Part shown: one piece after another, positions 25,072 to 34,705 of the stretch | Layout: each line of letters begins with the position of its first letter | How positions within the stretch are numbered: the stretch's first letter is position 1 | Source of the DNA: Clostridia bacterium | Lineage (GTDB): Bacteria; Bacillota; Clostridia; Oscillospirales; Acutalibacteraceae | Reading direction: 5' to 3' | NCBI GenBank assembly: GCA_900767025.1 | Contig: CAAFXS010000066.1 | Location: 1 to 64,000 of the forward strand | DNA length: 64,000 bases | Made by a program: the position numbers and the translations under genes | The notes under the pieces: generated by a model | The model's input: the letters and a program-made list of their open reading frames with translations, nothing else | Database searches by the model: none | Told to the model about the DNA's origin: nothing

Positions 25072-27444
25072 ATGATTTTGAAAAAGATACTATCGGTATT
25101 CTTAAGTGCGGTGATTGCTTTCAGCTCTGCAGTAACCACACTTTCCTGTTCAACGCTGACTGCACAGGCGGCGAGCTACGCAAGTGAGCTTAAGAATATG
25201 GGATTCCCCGACAGCTATATTGACGATTTGGTTGCGCTGAAGACTAAGTATCCAAACTGGATTTTCAAGCCCTTAATTACAAATCTTGACTGGGCTACTG
25301 CGATTAAGGGGGAGCGCAGTCGTCACTCAAATCAGCTAATTCAAAAAAGCTCGTCAACCTCGACCTCAATGTACTGTAGCTGCTCAAGCTGTTACAAAAA
25401 CGGCTCATATGTAATTCAGGAGGCAAGCAACTGGGTATCCGCTTCTGCAAAGGCAGTTGAATATTATATGGACCCCAGGAACTGGCTCAGTGAAAAATAC
25501 ATTTTTCAGTTTGAGTCAAATGAATATGACGGAACTCAAACCATAGCAGGTATTGAAACAATACTTAACGGCACCTGGATGCACAATGCCGTAATTACCT
25601 ACAAGGACGCTAACGGCAAAACCCAAACCATTGCCCGTGACGCTAACGCCAAATATTCAGAGGCAATACTGAGAGCGGCAAATTACAGCGGCTTAAGTGC
25701 GTACTACCTTGCCTCAAAAATCAGGCAGGAGGTTGGCGGTGCAAAGCCCACAGCCGGTGGTGCCAGCGGTACTAACAGCACATACCCGGGTATTTACAAC
25801 TACTATAACATCGGTGCATACACCGGTGCGGTGGACGGGCTTAAATGGGCGGCAACCTCGCCTACAGGTTATTACACCAACTGCACCTGCAGAGTAAGAC
25901 AAAAGCCAACCACCTCCAGTGCGGAGCTTGTTATGCTTGCCGCAAACACAAAGGTTAACTACATTTCCACCACTGCAAAGCAAAGCGACGGTTACACCTG
26001 GTACAATATTTCCGTAACCTACAACGGTAAATCCTACAACGGTTACATACGCAGTGATCTTGTTGACCACAAGACAACGGACACCTACGGCAGACCCTGG
26101 ACAGACCCGGACAAGTCCATATTCTACGGTGCAAGATACATTGCAAACAATTTTAAATATCAAAACACAGGATATTTGCAAAAATTTAATGTTAACCCTG
26201 CATCAGGTCAGCTTCACGGCCACGAATATATGGCTAATGTTGCGGCGGCTGCTGCGGAATCGGCAACCACTTACAACGCATATAAAAGTGCAAACATAAT
26301 GGGCGTAACAAAAACCTTTTTAATCCCTGTGTTTAAAAATATGCCCAACGATGAACACGACTACACATCAAAGGTACTGAAAGCCGCAACCACAACTCAG
26401 GACGGACAAATTCAGTACACCTGCAAGGTTTGCGGAGAAACGAAAACCGAAACCGTACCTATGGCGTCAACAATAAAGCTGAACCGAACATCAATCGAAT
26501 GTGTGGGAACGGTTCAAAGACCGTCGGTTACAGTAACTGACAAAAACGGCAAAGCCCTTACCTACAAAACAGATTTTACGGTTGACTATTCAAACTGGAA
26601 CTCCAAGGATGTGGGCAAATACACTGTTACCGTTAAGCTTATAGGTAAATACAGCGGTTCAAAAACATACAGTTATGAAATTTATCAGAACAAAAAGGCT
26701 GTTACTCCCGAGCTGTCACGCAATAAAATCACCTACTGTGCAACGTTGCAGAGGCCTCAGGTAACAGTATACAACAGCTATGGTAATCCCATTGAATACA
26801 AAAAGGATTTCACCGTCAGCTTTTCTAATTTCAATTCTACCAATGTGGGTAAATACTCTGTTACGGTTAAAACCACCGGAAACAATTACAGCAGTCAGTC
26901 AAAAACCCTCAGCTATGAAATTGTACCCCAAACAGATGTAACTCCTACACTTTCAAGAACGGATATTACTTATACAGGTACTGTTCAAAGGCCAACTGTT
27001 ACCGTCAAGGACAAATACGGCAACAGCCTTGTTTACAAAAAGGACTTTACAGTTGATTATTCCAACTGGAGCTCAACGGATGTGGGTCAGTACACAGTAA
27101 CTGTTAAAATGATGGGTAATTACAGCGGCGAGTTGACCTGCCCCTATAACATTAATCCAAAGCCTACAACTCTTTCAAACCCGGTGGCAATCAGCAAGGG
27201 CTTTACTGTAAACTGGAATAAGCAAACCGAACATACAACCGGATATCAAATCCAGTATGCTACAAAAAGCGACTTTTCCAATGCCGCAACGGTTTACGGC
27301 GGTCCGTCAACTGCCACAAGCAAAACCATTACCGGCAGAGCGGGAAAAACAAAATATTATGTAAGAGTACGCACCTACAAAAATATAAAAGGTGAATACT
27401 TCTTCAGCTCTTGGAGCCCGGCTAAATCTGTTGTAACATTATAA
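25072..27444 (+). CDS. Secreted N-acetylglucosaminidase with SH3-like, Ig-like and Fn3 domains
   Basis: 790 residues, exported. A signal peptide (about 1-34, ending TAQAAS) precedes a region shared with clostridial wall hydrolases (YPNWIFKPL...LDWATAI), and a glucosaminidase-type domain with ASKIRQEVGG and YNYYNIGAY near 215-265. A bacterial SH3-like part follows (CRVRQKPTTSS to IRSDLV), then three Ig-like repeats near 465-695 (each with QRP-VTV...DFTVDYSN...VGKYTVTVK) and a C-terminal Fn3 domain. It should cut peptidoglycan glycan strands. Start: GGAG is only 3 nt from ATG 25072 but 9 nt from TTG 25078, so the latter may be used. Confidence 0.88.
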   Translation: MILKKILSVFLSAVIAFSSAVTTLSCSTLTAQAASYASELKNMGFPDSYIDDLVALKTKYPNWIFKPLITNLDWATAIKGERSRHSNQLIQKSSSTSTSMYCSCSSCYKNGSYVIQEASNWVSASAKAVEYYMDPRNWLSEKYIFQFESNEYDGTQTIAGIETILNGTWMHNAVITYKDANGKTQTIARDANAKYSEAILRAANYSGLSAYYLASKIRQEVGGAKPTAGGASGTNSTYPGIYNYYNIGAYTGAVDGLKWAATSPTGYYTNCTCRVRQKPTTSSAELVMLAANTKVNYISTTAKQSDGYTWYNISVTYNGKSYNGYIRSDLVDHKTTDTYGRPWTDPDKSIFYGARYIANNFKYQNTGYLQKFNVNPASGQLHGHEYMANVAAAAAESATTYNAYKSANIMGVTKTFLIPVFKNMPNDEHDYTSKVLKAATTTQDGQIQYTCKVCGETKTETVPMASTIKLNRTSIECVGTVQRPSVTVTDKNGKALTYKTDFTVDYSNWNSKDVGKYTVTVKLIGKYSGSKTYSYEIYQNKKAVTPELSRNKITYCATLQRPQVTVYNSYGNPIEYKKDFTVSFSNFNSTNVGKYSVTVKTTGNNYSSQSKTLSYEIVPQTDVTPTLSRTDITYTGTVQRPTVTVKDKYGNSLVYKKDFTVDYSNWSSTDVGQYTVTVKMMGNYSGELTCPYNINPKPTTLSNPVAISKGFTVNWNKQTEHTTGYQIQYATKSDFSNAATVYGGPSTATSKTITGRAGKTKYYVRVRTYKNIKGEYFFSSWSPAKSVVTL

Positions 27445-27448
27445 AAAC

Positions 27449-27475
27449 TACCCGATGCAGAATTTGCATCGGGTA
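27449..27475. terminator. Bidirectional terminator after the glucosaminidase gene
   Basis: An 11-bp stem tacccgatgca/tgcatcgggta with a 5-nt loop, then attttttat on the plus strand and gtttttat on the minus strand, between convergent genes. Confidence 0.85.
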
Positions 27476-27480
27476 ATTTT

Positions 27481-28413
27481 TTATTTATCTCTGTATTCAT
27501 CGCCCACGGCGGTAAATGGTGTTCCGTCACTTAGGTAGCTGATACCCAAAATACTTGCGTAAACATTACCGTTTTTATCAATATAGCACCAATCGGTTTC
27601 AACATCAAAATTTAGGTCTTCGCGAAATTCAATTGAATTATCCGTATCAATGACAATATAACCCTCTGTGTCAACATAGGTACTTTCAATATCATATGTA
27701 TTGCCCTGTGCATCGGTCATCTCACCGCAATACAAAAAATGCTCCTCTGTATCAACGCTTTCATCATAGGTCCAGTAGTACACATTGCCCTCTCTGTCAT
27801 AATACGGAACATCTGCGTTGTCCTCATATTTAACACCGTTCATATCATAATAGGCTCTATACACCTGCCCGTTATCGCCCACATAGGAATAATCACCGTT
27901 AAACATTTCGTTAAGTCCTAAACCGGAGGATACGGCACCACCGCACACAAGAGCAATAATACAAACGGCTCCCACTATCTTAACCCATTTTTTATCCGTG
28001 GCAAACACCTTGGCAGAGCCAATGGAAATCAACACCGGCAAAGGTGCAAAAAGAATAAGGAATATAGAACTGATGGTTCCCGGCGGAAACAGACGGTTAC
28101 ACAGAAATGACGAAATCGGCAGAGTTATCATACTTGCCCAGGTACCTGTATCGGAATTGTTGCTCCATATTGCCATAACAATTCCCATAGCCAAAAACAT
28201 TACCGCCGTAGCAACAGCAGATACTATTCTGATTTTTTTATCCTTTATTTTTGAAAACAGTATTCCTGCCGGAAAAATATACATAATAACCGCAAGGAAA
28301 TACATAACCGATAAACCGATATAAATATTCAGGCTGAATATCGCACCTATTATAACCGGCGTAAGCACCAAATTAATGACGGGCAATTCCAAATATTGCA
28401 ATACCTTTTTCAT
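27481..28413 (-). CDS. Membrane protein with C-terminal D-x-x-G-x-x-Y repeats, unknown function
   Basis: I do not recognise this 310-residue protein. The first 175 residues hold five or six hydrophobic segments; the rest is a polar, very acidic domain rich in tyrosine. That domain repeats a short pattern, DNGQVYRAYYD, DREGNVYYW, DAQGNTYDI, DTEGYIVID and DKNGNVYAS, spaced about 20-40 residues, suggesting small beta hairpins on one side of the membrane. GAGGAG lies 7 nt before the ATG. It stands alone between two terminator-like hairpins. Confidence 0.6.
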   Translation of the reverse strand: MKKVLQYLELPVINLVLTPVIIGAIFSLNIYIGLSVMYFLAVIMYIFPAGILFSKIKDKKIRIVSAVATAVMFLAMGIVMAIWSNNSDTGTWASMITLPISSFLCNRLFPPGTISSIFLILFAPLPVLISIGSAKVFATDKKWVKIVGAVCIIALVCGGAVSSGLGLNEMFNGDYSYVGDNGQVYRAYYDMNGVKYEDNADVPYYDREGNVYYWTYDESVDTEEHFLYCGEMTDAQGNTYDIESTYVDTEGYIVIDTDNSIEFREDLNFDVETDWCYIDKNGNVYASILGISYLSDGTPFTAVGDEYRDK

Positions 28414-28472
28414 AGCAACTCCTCACAATTTCATCTTCTGCCCTCATAATAACACATAGTTGCAGGTATGGC

Positions 28473-28500
28473 AAGGACACCCTCAAAAAAGGGTGTCCTT
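28473..28500. terminator. Hairpin between putP and the membrane-protein gene
   Basis: An 11-bp perfect stem aaggacaccct/agggtgtcctt with loop caaaaa. The T tract is weak on both strands, so it is a likely but not textbook terminator for putP. Confidence 0.5.
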
Positions 28501-28518
28501 AAAAGCTTTTAGTTTTAT

Positions 28519-30045
28519 TTATTTCATTTTCTTAACCTCGTCAAAGGCGGTGAGGGTTTCATTATCCGGCTTTGGAGTCAGCAGTGACACAACTATGTTA
28601 ACAACAAGTCCTGTGATGAATGCAGGAAGAAGCTCATAGATTTTAAGCACCGGTGAAAGGTCGGCAATAACATATTTCCACAGGAATACCATAACGCCGC
28701 CTGCTACCATACCTGCAATGGCACCGTATTTGTTTGACCTTTTCCAGAAGAGAGAAATCAGCATAACCGGACCGAAGGCGGCACCGAAGCCTGCCCAGGC
28801 GAAGGAAACAATACCGAAAACCGATGAATTTGAATCCCAGGCAATAACCACACCGATTATTGCAATTACAAAAAGCACAGACCTGGCAACTACCATTTTT
28901 GCAGTTTCGCTGAGATTTAATTTGAACAATCCGCCTAAAATATTTTCGCTTGCAGATGATGAAGCGGCAAGAAGCTGACTGTCTGAGGTGGACATTGTGC
29001 TTGCAAGAATACCGGAAAGGATAACACCGGCAATAAGTGCGGGAACAATTCCGCTTTGTGAAAGGAGATTTGAAATCTGAATAATAATTGTTTCGCTGTC
29101 CTCAAGAGGAGCAATAGCGTTATTTGCAACCATTGCACGACCGACAACACCGATAAGCACTGCAACGCCCATTGAAATAATAACCCAAACTGTTGCAATT
29201 CTGCGAGAGGTTTTCATTTTATTTGAGTCCTCGATAGCCATAAATCTAAGGAGAATATGGGGCATACCGAAATAGCCGAGACCCCAGGCAAGTGTTGAAA
29301 TAATAGTTAAAAATGTATAAGGACTGCTTGTGTTTTCAGCGGCATTGTGAGTTGTGAACATTGACAGATAACCCTCAAGGGATTTAGCATTAAGCATAAC
29401 TGCGTCCCAGCCGCCTGCCTGACTGATACCGAAAACAAGAACGATAATCAGTGCAACAGTCATTATGATTGACTGAATAAGGTCGGTGGTGGAAGCCGCA
29501 TTAAATCCGCCTAATGAGGTATAACCCACAATGATAATTGCGGAAACAACCATTGCAATATGATAATCAACATTGAACAGTGTTCCGAAAAGCTTACCGC
29601 AGGCGGCAAAGCCCGATGCAGTATAAGGAACAAAGAAAATGATGATTACAAGAGCGGCAATAGCCATAAGTATTTTTTTGTTTTCATTATACCTTCTTGA
29701 AAAATAATCGGGAATTGTGATTGCACCGATATGGGCAGAGTAATTACGGAGCTTTTTTGCAACGATAACCCAGTTGAGATAAGTACCCACAGCAAGTCCG
29801 ATTGCAGTCCAACCGACATCGGCAATACCGGAAAGGTAGGCAAGACCCGGCAGACCCATAAGCAGATATGAGCTCATATCCGATGCCTCGGCACTCATTG
29901 CGGTAACGATAGGGCCGAGCTTTCTTCCGCCCAGGTAAAAGTCACCGACATTTTTTGTTTTCTTTGAAAAGATTGCACCTATAATCACCATCATTGCAAG
30001 ATAGGCAACCATAACAATCATAATACAAATTTGTGCAGTTGTCAT
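28519..30045 (-). CDS. putP: Sodium:proline symporter (SSS family)
   Basis: 508 residues with about 13 transmembrane segments. PutP-type motifs are present: DFYLGGRKLGP near 34-44, AEASDMSSYLLMGLPGLAY near 50-68 and an SSS core with GYTSLGGFNAASTTDLIQ. It should import proline with Na+, although SSS members also move sugars and carboxylates. GAGGAGG lies 6 nt before the ATG at 30045. The upstream reads to 30072 would start inside the inverted repeat. Confidence 0.9.
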   Translation of the reverse strand: MTTAQICIMIVMVAYLAMMVIIGAIFSKKTKNVGDFYLGGRKLGPIVTAMSAEASDMSSYLLMGLPGLAYLSGIADVGWTAIGLAVGTYLNWVIVAKKLRNYSAHIGAITIPDYFSRRYNENKKILMAIAALVIIIFFVPYTASGFAACGKLFGTLFNVDYHIAMVVSAIIIVGYTSLGGFNAASTTDLIQSIIMTVALIIVLVFGISQAGGWDAVMLNAKSLEGYLSMFTTHNAAENTSSPYTFLTIISTLAWGLGYFGMPHILLRFMAIEDSNKMKTSRRIATVWVIISMGVAVLIGVVGRAMVANNAIAPLEDSETIIIQISNLLSQSGIVPALIAGVILSGILASTMSTSDSQLLAASSSASENILGGLFKLNLSETAKMVVARSVLFVIAIIGVVIAWDSNSSVFGIVSFAWAGFGAAFGPVMLISLFWKRSNKYGAIAGMVAGGVMVFLWKYVIADLSPVLKIYELLPAFITGLVVNIVVSLLTPKPDNETLTAFDEVKKMK

Positions 30046-30060
30046 AAAATCCTCCTCATA

Positions 30061-30097
30061 AAAATAAGACATTATAGAGTATATAATGTCTTATTTT
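30061..30097. promoter_or_regulatory. Perfect 16-bp inverted repeat upstream of putP
   Basis: aaaataagacattata and tataatgtcttatttt flank a 5-nt spacer. On the minus strand it starts 26 nt after the GH51 stop and ends 9 nt before the putP ribosome site, and it covers the putative putP -10 box. It may be an operator, an AT-rich terminator for the arabinofuranosidase gene, or both. Confidence 0.6.
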
Positions 30098-30121
30098 AAC
30101 ATATTAAAGCACTAATGTAAA
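30093..30121 (-). promoter_or_regulatory. Predicted putP promoter
   Basis: Minus strand TTTACA, 17 bp, TAAAAT. The -10 box overlaps the outer end of the inverted repeat at 30061-30097. Confidence 0.45.
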
Positions 30122-30122
30122 G

Positions 30123-31637
<1,515 letters not shown>

Positions 31638-32237
31638 TTAAAGCGGTTTAAATGCGTCTGCACCGTGCTTACAAATTGGGCATACAAAATCCTCAGGTAA
31701 CTCGTCGCCCTCGTAAACATAACCGCAAATCTGACAAACATAGCCCTTTTTCTTTGTGGCTTCGGGCTTTGGCTTGATATTGTCAAAATAGTACTGATAT
31801 GTTACCGACGGCTCGTCGGAAAGCTTTGCAGACTCAACTATTTCTGCAATAAACAGTGTATGACTGCCGCAGTCAATTTTTTCCGTAACACGGCAGGACA
31901 TATAAGCATTTGTAAAGGTGGAAAGATAAACGATGCCGTTTTCACTTCTGGGCATATCGCCTGCAATCTTGTCTGTATCTCTACCACTCTTGAAACCGTA
32001 GTGCTGAAATACTGCAAAGGGTACACTTTCGGTAAGGACAGAAACATTGAACTCACCTGTGTTCATAATCATATCGTGGGTAAAATTCTTTTTGTTAAGT
32101 GAAAGCATTATCCTTTGGGGATTATCGGCAATCTGTGCAACGGTGTTGCTGATGCAACCGTTATCCTTTTCGCCGTCCTTGGCGGTAATTACAAAAAGTC
32201 CGTAGCTAAGCTTAAATAATGCAGTTTTGTCAATCAT
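31638..32237 (-). CDS. Flavin reductase-rubredoxin fusion (high-molecular-weight rubredoxin type)
   Basis: 199 residues. The N-terminal 150 residues are a flavin-reductase-like FMN domain (MIDKTALFKLSYGLFVITA, NKKNFTHDMI, CGSHTLFIAEIVES). The C-terminal 45 are a rubredoxin with CQICGYVYEG and CPICKHGAD. The same fusion is known in acetogens as Hrb, which carries electrons from NAD(P)H to flavodiiron oxygen reductases; no flavodiiron gene is in the window. The start at 32237 follows AAGGAAG; longer reads run into dut. Confidence 0.92.
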   Translation of the reverse strand: MIDKTALFKLSYGLFVITAKDGEKDNGCISNTVAQIADNPQRIMLSLNKKNFTHDMIMNTGEFNVSVLTESVPFAVFQHYGFKSGRDTDKIAGDMPRSENGIVYLSTFTNAYMSCRVTEKIDCGSHTLFIAEIVESAKLSDEPSVTYQYYFDNIKPKPEATKKKGYVCQICGYVYEGDELPEDFVCPICKHGADAFKPL

Positions 32238-32259
32238 AATAATCTTCCTTTCAAATAAT

Positions 32260-32769
32260 TTATTTCGTTGTTGAGCCGAAGCCGCCGTCACGAATTCCGT
32301 CAGCGTCGTCGTCAACAGTAATACCGAACTGAGTGAAAATACCCTGTGCAAATCCGTCGCCCTTGGAAACACAGGCCTTGTGTCCCTCATCGTGAGCATC
32401 ACAGCTAATCTTAATCATAATGTGACCCTCGTTAGATGAATTATAGTAATCGGAATCAATAATGCCCACCGTATTATCAAGCTGACACCTGTGCTTAAAG
32501 CCAAGACCCGAACGGGGATAAATTGAAAGCACCCAGCCCTCATCAATTTTTGAACGGATACCCGTTGGTACAAGCGTGCTCCTGCCCTTTTCAAAAACGA
32601 TATCATCGGGAGCGTAAAAATCATATCCTGCGGAGCCTACTGTTGCTCTTTTAGGTAGCTTAATGCCATCATAAACCGCTTTAACATCCTTCGTTTCGGG
32701 AAAGCATTTTAACCAGTCCTTTTCAAACTGCTCAAAGGACACCTTTTCAAATTTTGCAATTCTGTTCAT
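32260..32769 (-). CDS. dut: dUTP diphosphatase
   Basis: 169 residues, trimeric dUTPase type. The five motifs can be followed: AGYDFYAPDD (I), PRSGLG (II), NTVGIIDSDYY (III), the motif IV region KGDGFAQGIF and C-terminal GGFGSTTK (V). It hydrolyses dUTP to dUMP and PPi and keeps uracil out of DNA. About 25 extra N-terminal residues precede the usual start, and motif III has a short insert (YYNSSNEGH). It is upstream of the flavin reductase fusion by 22 bp. Confidence 0.93.
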   Translation of the reverse strand: MNRIAKFEKVSFEQFEKDWLKCFPETKDVKAVYDGIKLPKRATVGSAGYDFYAPDDIVFEKGRSTLVPTGIRSKIDEGWVLSIYPRSGLGFKHRCQLDNTVGIIDSDYYNSSNEGHIMIKISCDAHDEGHKACVSKGDGFAQGIFTQFGITVDDDADGIRDGGFGSTTK

Positions 32770-32825
32770 ATATTACTCCTTAAACAATAAGTATATCAAG
32801 TAAATAATATCACATAAAAAAAAAT

Positions 32826-32869
32826 AAAACAATCCCATATCTGCATTTTCTGCAGGCAGCGATTGTTTT
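32826..32869 (-). terminator. mazF terminator
   Basis: A 9-bp outer stem aaaacaatc/gattgtttt encloses a ctgca...tgcag pairing. On the minus strand it is followed by TATTTTTTTT, downstream of the mazF stop. Confidence 0.65.
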
Positions 32870-32893
32870 TATATAGACCGTATAGGATACGGC

Positions 32894-33235
32894 TCAAAGC
32901 CCAAAGCTAACGCTTAGAGCGTGATTAACTTTTCCCATATCGGTAGTGTCAAGGCTACCCATTTTTTCCTTAAGTCGCCTTTTGTCAATAGTTCTTACCT
33001 GCTCAAGCAGCACAACGCTGTCCTTGGCAAGACCGCAGTTTCGCGCGTCCACCTCAATATGAGTGGGAAGATTATTTTTATCCCTCTGTGATGTAATGGC
33101 GGCGGCAATAACCGTGGGTGAAAACTTGTTGCCAACATCATTCTGAACTATCAGCACAGGGCGCACACCACCCTGCTCCGACCCTACCACCGGGCTTAAA
33201 TCAGCATAATAAATCTCGCCTCGTTTTACGGACAA
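32894..33235 (-). CDS. mazF: MazF/PemK-family endoribonuclease toxin
   Basis: 113 residues. The PemK/MazF fold is clear: VKRGEIYYADLSPVVGSEQGG near 3-23, RPVLIVQND, PTVIAAAITSQ and VVLLEQVRTIDKRRL. MazF cuts single-stranded mRNA at short sequence motifs. The start is TTG (33235) with AAGGTG 6 nt upstream; no upstream ATG is in frame. No antitoxin gene lies next to it on either side, as for several chromosomal clostridial copies; the partner may be encoded elsewhere. Confidence 0.9.
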   Translation of the reverse strand: MSVKRGEIYYADLSPVVGSEQGGVRPVLIVQNDVGNKFSPTVIAAAITSQRDKNNLPTHIEVDARNCGLAKDSVVLLEQVRTIDKRRLKEKMGSLDTTDMGKVNHALSVSFGL

Positions 33236-33337
33236 TCAAATCACCTTCATAACTTTCTTACCTCTTTCTTTCAATTTTAGCATTGCCATTTTTTTGGCTT
33301 TCTATACTATTATATGTAATTTCATTTTATTGGTTTT

Positions 33338-33366
33338 TTGTCAAATGATAAAAATTATCATAAAAT
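33338..33366 (+). promoter_or_regulatory. Predicted cotJAB promoter with inverted repeat in spacer
   Basis: TTGTCA, 17 bp, TAAAAT. The spacer and the first base of the -10 contain atgataa-aaa-ttatcat (33345-33361), a perfect 7-bp inverted repeat. CATAAAAT at its end also resembles the -10 of mother-cell sigma factors, so vegetative or sporulation control cannot be decided. Confidence 0.45.
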
Positions 33367-33393
33367 AAAATAGTACAAAGAAAGGAGTACGCT

Positions 33394-33600
33394 ATGGATA
33401 ATTATGTTGATTTGTTCAACCCAAGCTTTCTGAAAAAGGAACAGCGCACTGCACTGCCTGCCGACGCATCGGTAACAATGGCATATGTTCCCCTTCAGCT
33501 TGAGCTTATAACATATGAAGACGAAAAGGGCTTGCAAAACGGAACACTGTTCCCTGCACTTAACAAGCCTTTTATGGGAAGGATGGTTAAACGAGTATGA
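33394..33600 (+). CDS. cotJA: Spore coat-associated protein CotJA
   Basis: 68 residues. It has the family's YVPLQLELITYEDEKGLQNG and TLFPALNKPFMG, close to the CotJA pattern. CotJA is a small component of the inner spore coat. AAGGAG lies 6 nt before the ATG. Its stop overlaps the cotJB ATG by 4 nt, so the two are coupled. It supports a spore-forming, or recently spore-forming, organism. Confidence 0.9.
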   Translation: MDNYVDLFNPSFLKKEQRTALPADASVTMAYVPLQLELITYEDEKGLQNGTLFPALNKPFMGRMVKRV

Positions 33601-33839
33601 ATAAAGAAAAGCTATTGAAACGGGTTGCCTCTCTTAACTTTGCAATGTTTGAGCTGAGGCTTTTTTTAGACACTCATCCGAATAACCCCGAGGCTCAGGA
33701 AATGATGAAATCCTACCGCAAAAAATACGAGGTAACAAAGGCAGAGTATGAAAAGCAGTTCGGTCCCCTGACACTTACCGGCTATAACAGTGACGAGTGG
33801 CTGAAGGACCCCTGGCCCTGGGACAATGCGGCTAATTAA
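33597..33839 (+). CDS. cotJB: Spore coat protein CotJB
   Basis: 80 residues. A helical N-terminal half (LLKRVASLNFAMFELRLFLDTHP) and the C-terminal DPWPWD are the CotJB signature. It works with CotJA and the Mn-catalase-like CotJC in the coat. Here cotJC is missing: a terminator starts 8 bp after the stop. Confidence 0.9.
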   Translation: MNKEKLLKRVASLNFAMFELRLFLDTHPNNPEAQEMMKSYRKKYEVTKAEYEKQFGPLTLTGYNSDEWLKDPWPWDNAAN

Positions 33840-33846
33840 AACAAAG

Positions 33847-33868
33847 CCACCGACAACTATGTCGGTGG
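33847..33868. terminator. Shared terminator of cotJAB and the nfo operon
   Basis: An 8-bp stem ccaccgac/gtcggtgg with a 6-nt loop. It is followed by aatttttattt on the plus strand and by a broken T tract on the minus strand, between convergent genes. Confidence 0.8.
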
Positions 33869-33873
33869 AATTT

Positions 33874-34704
33874 TTATTTATACAGACTTTTTAAGATGCT
33901 GATTTCCTTGGTGTAGCCGTCAAGCTCGTTGGGGGTTTCAAGGAAAAAGGGCAGATTTCTCAAGGCAGGGTGATTGATAATTCTTTCAAAGGCGTCTATA
34001 CCGATAAAGCCATCGCCTATTTTTTCGTGCCTGTCCTTATGGGAATTAGGAGGATTTTTTGAATCGTTCAGATGAACTGCTTTAAGCCTGTCAATTCCTA
34101 TAATCTTGTCAAAATCCTCTAACACGCCGTCAAGATTATTGACGATATCATAACCGCCGTCGCTTACATGGCAGGTGTCAAGGCAAACACCCATTTTATC
34201 ATCAAGCTCAACTCTGTCGATTATTGCTTTTAGCTCCTGAAAGGTTTTGCCAACCTCGGAGCCCTTGCCTGCCATAGTTTCCAGCAAAACGGTGGTGGTC
34301 ATATTCTCAAATAAGACCTTATTCAAAATTTCTGCAATTTGCTCAACGCCTGCTTCAACGCCCTGACCCGTGTGGGAGCCGGGATGAAAATTATAGAGCT
34401 GATGAGGTGTATATTCCATTCTTTTAAGGTCATCGGCAAAGGTGTTCAGCGCAAACTCCCTGGTTTCCGGCTTGGCACTGCAACAGTTAAGGGTATAGGG
34501 TGCGTGTGCCAAAATAACGGGAAAGCCTTCACTTTTCATAAGAGAAAGAAAGGTTTTAACATCCTTCTCGTCTATTTCCTTTGCACTGCCGCCTCTTGGA
34601 TTTCGGGTGAAAAACTGAAAAGTATTTGCACCGATTTCCTGTGCCTGCCTGAGCATAGCGGTATAACCCTTTGACGCACTCAAATGTGCTCCGATTGTCA
34701 GCAT
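33874..34704 (-). CDS. nfo: Endonuclease IV (AP endonuclease)
   Basis: 276 residues, TIM-barrel. Metal-binding motifs seen: [76 protein letters not shown] and the C-terminal FLETPNE. It cleaves DNA at abasic sites. The ATG at 34704 follows AAGGG by 8 nt; a GTG three codons earlier overlaps the HAD stop. It is last of the 14-gene minus-strand run. Confidence 0.96.
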   Translation of the reverse strand: MLTIGAHLSASKGYTAMLRQAQEIGANTFQFFTRNPRGGSAKEIDEKDVKTFLSLMKSEGFPVILAHAPYTLNCCSAKPETREFALNTFADDLKRMEYTPHQLYNFHPGSHTGQGVEAGVEQIAEILNKVLFENMTTTVLLETMAGKGSEVGKTFQELKAIIDRVELDDKMGVCLDTCHVSDGGYDIVNNLDGVLEDFDKIIGIDRLKAVHLNDSKNPPNSHKDRHEKIGDGFIGIDAFERIINHPALRNLPFFLETPNELDGYTKEISILKSLYK

Positions 34705-34705
34705 A

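Noticed and set aside
25714..26181. 155-codon cysteine-rich antisense frame in the glucosaminidase gene
   Set aside because: Antisense to a conserved secreted enzyme, no start signals; cysteines come from reversed threonine/alanine codons.
33236..33393. Antitoxin gene upstream of mazF
   Set aside because: Both strands were read; frames are very short and lack a ribosome site, and the region is taken up by the cotJA promoter.
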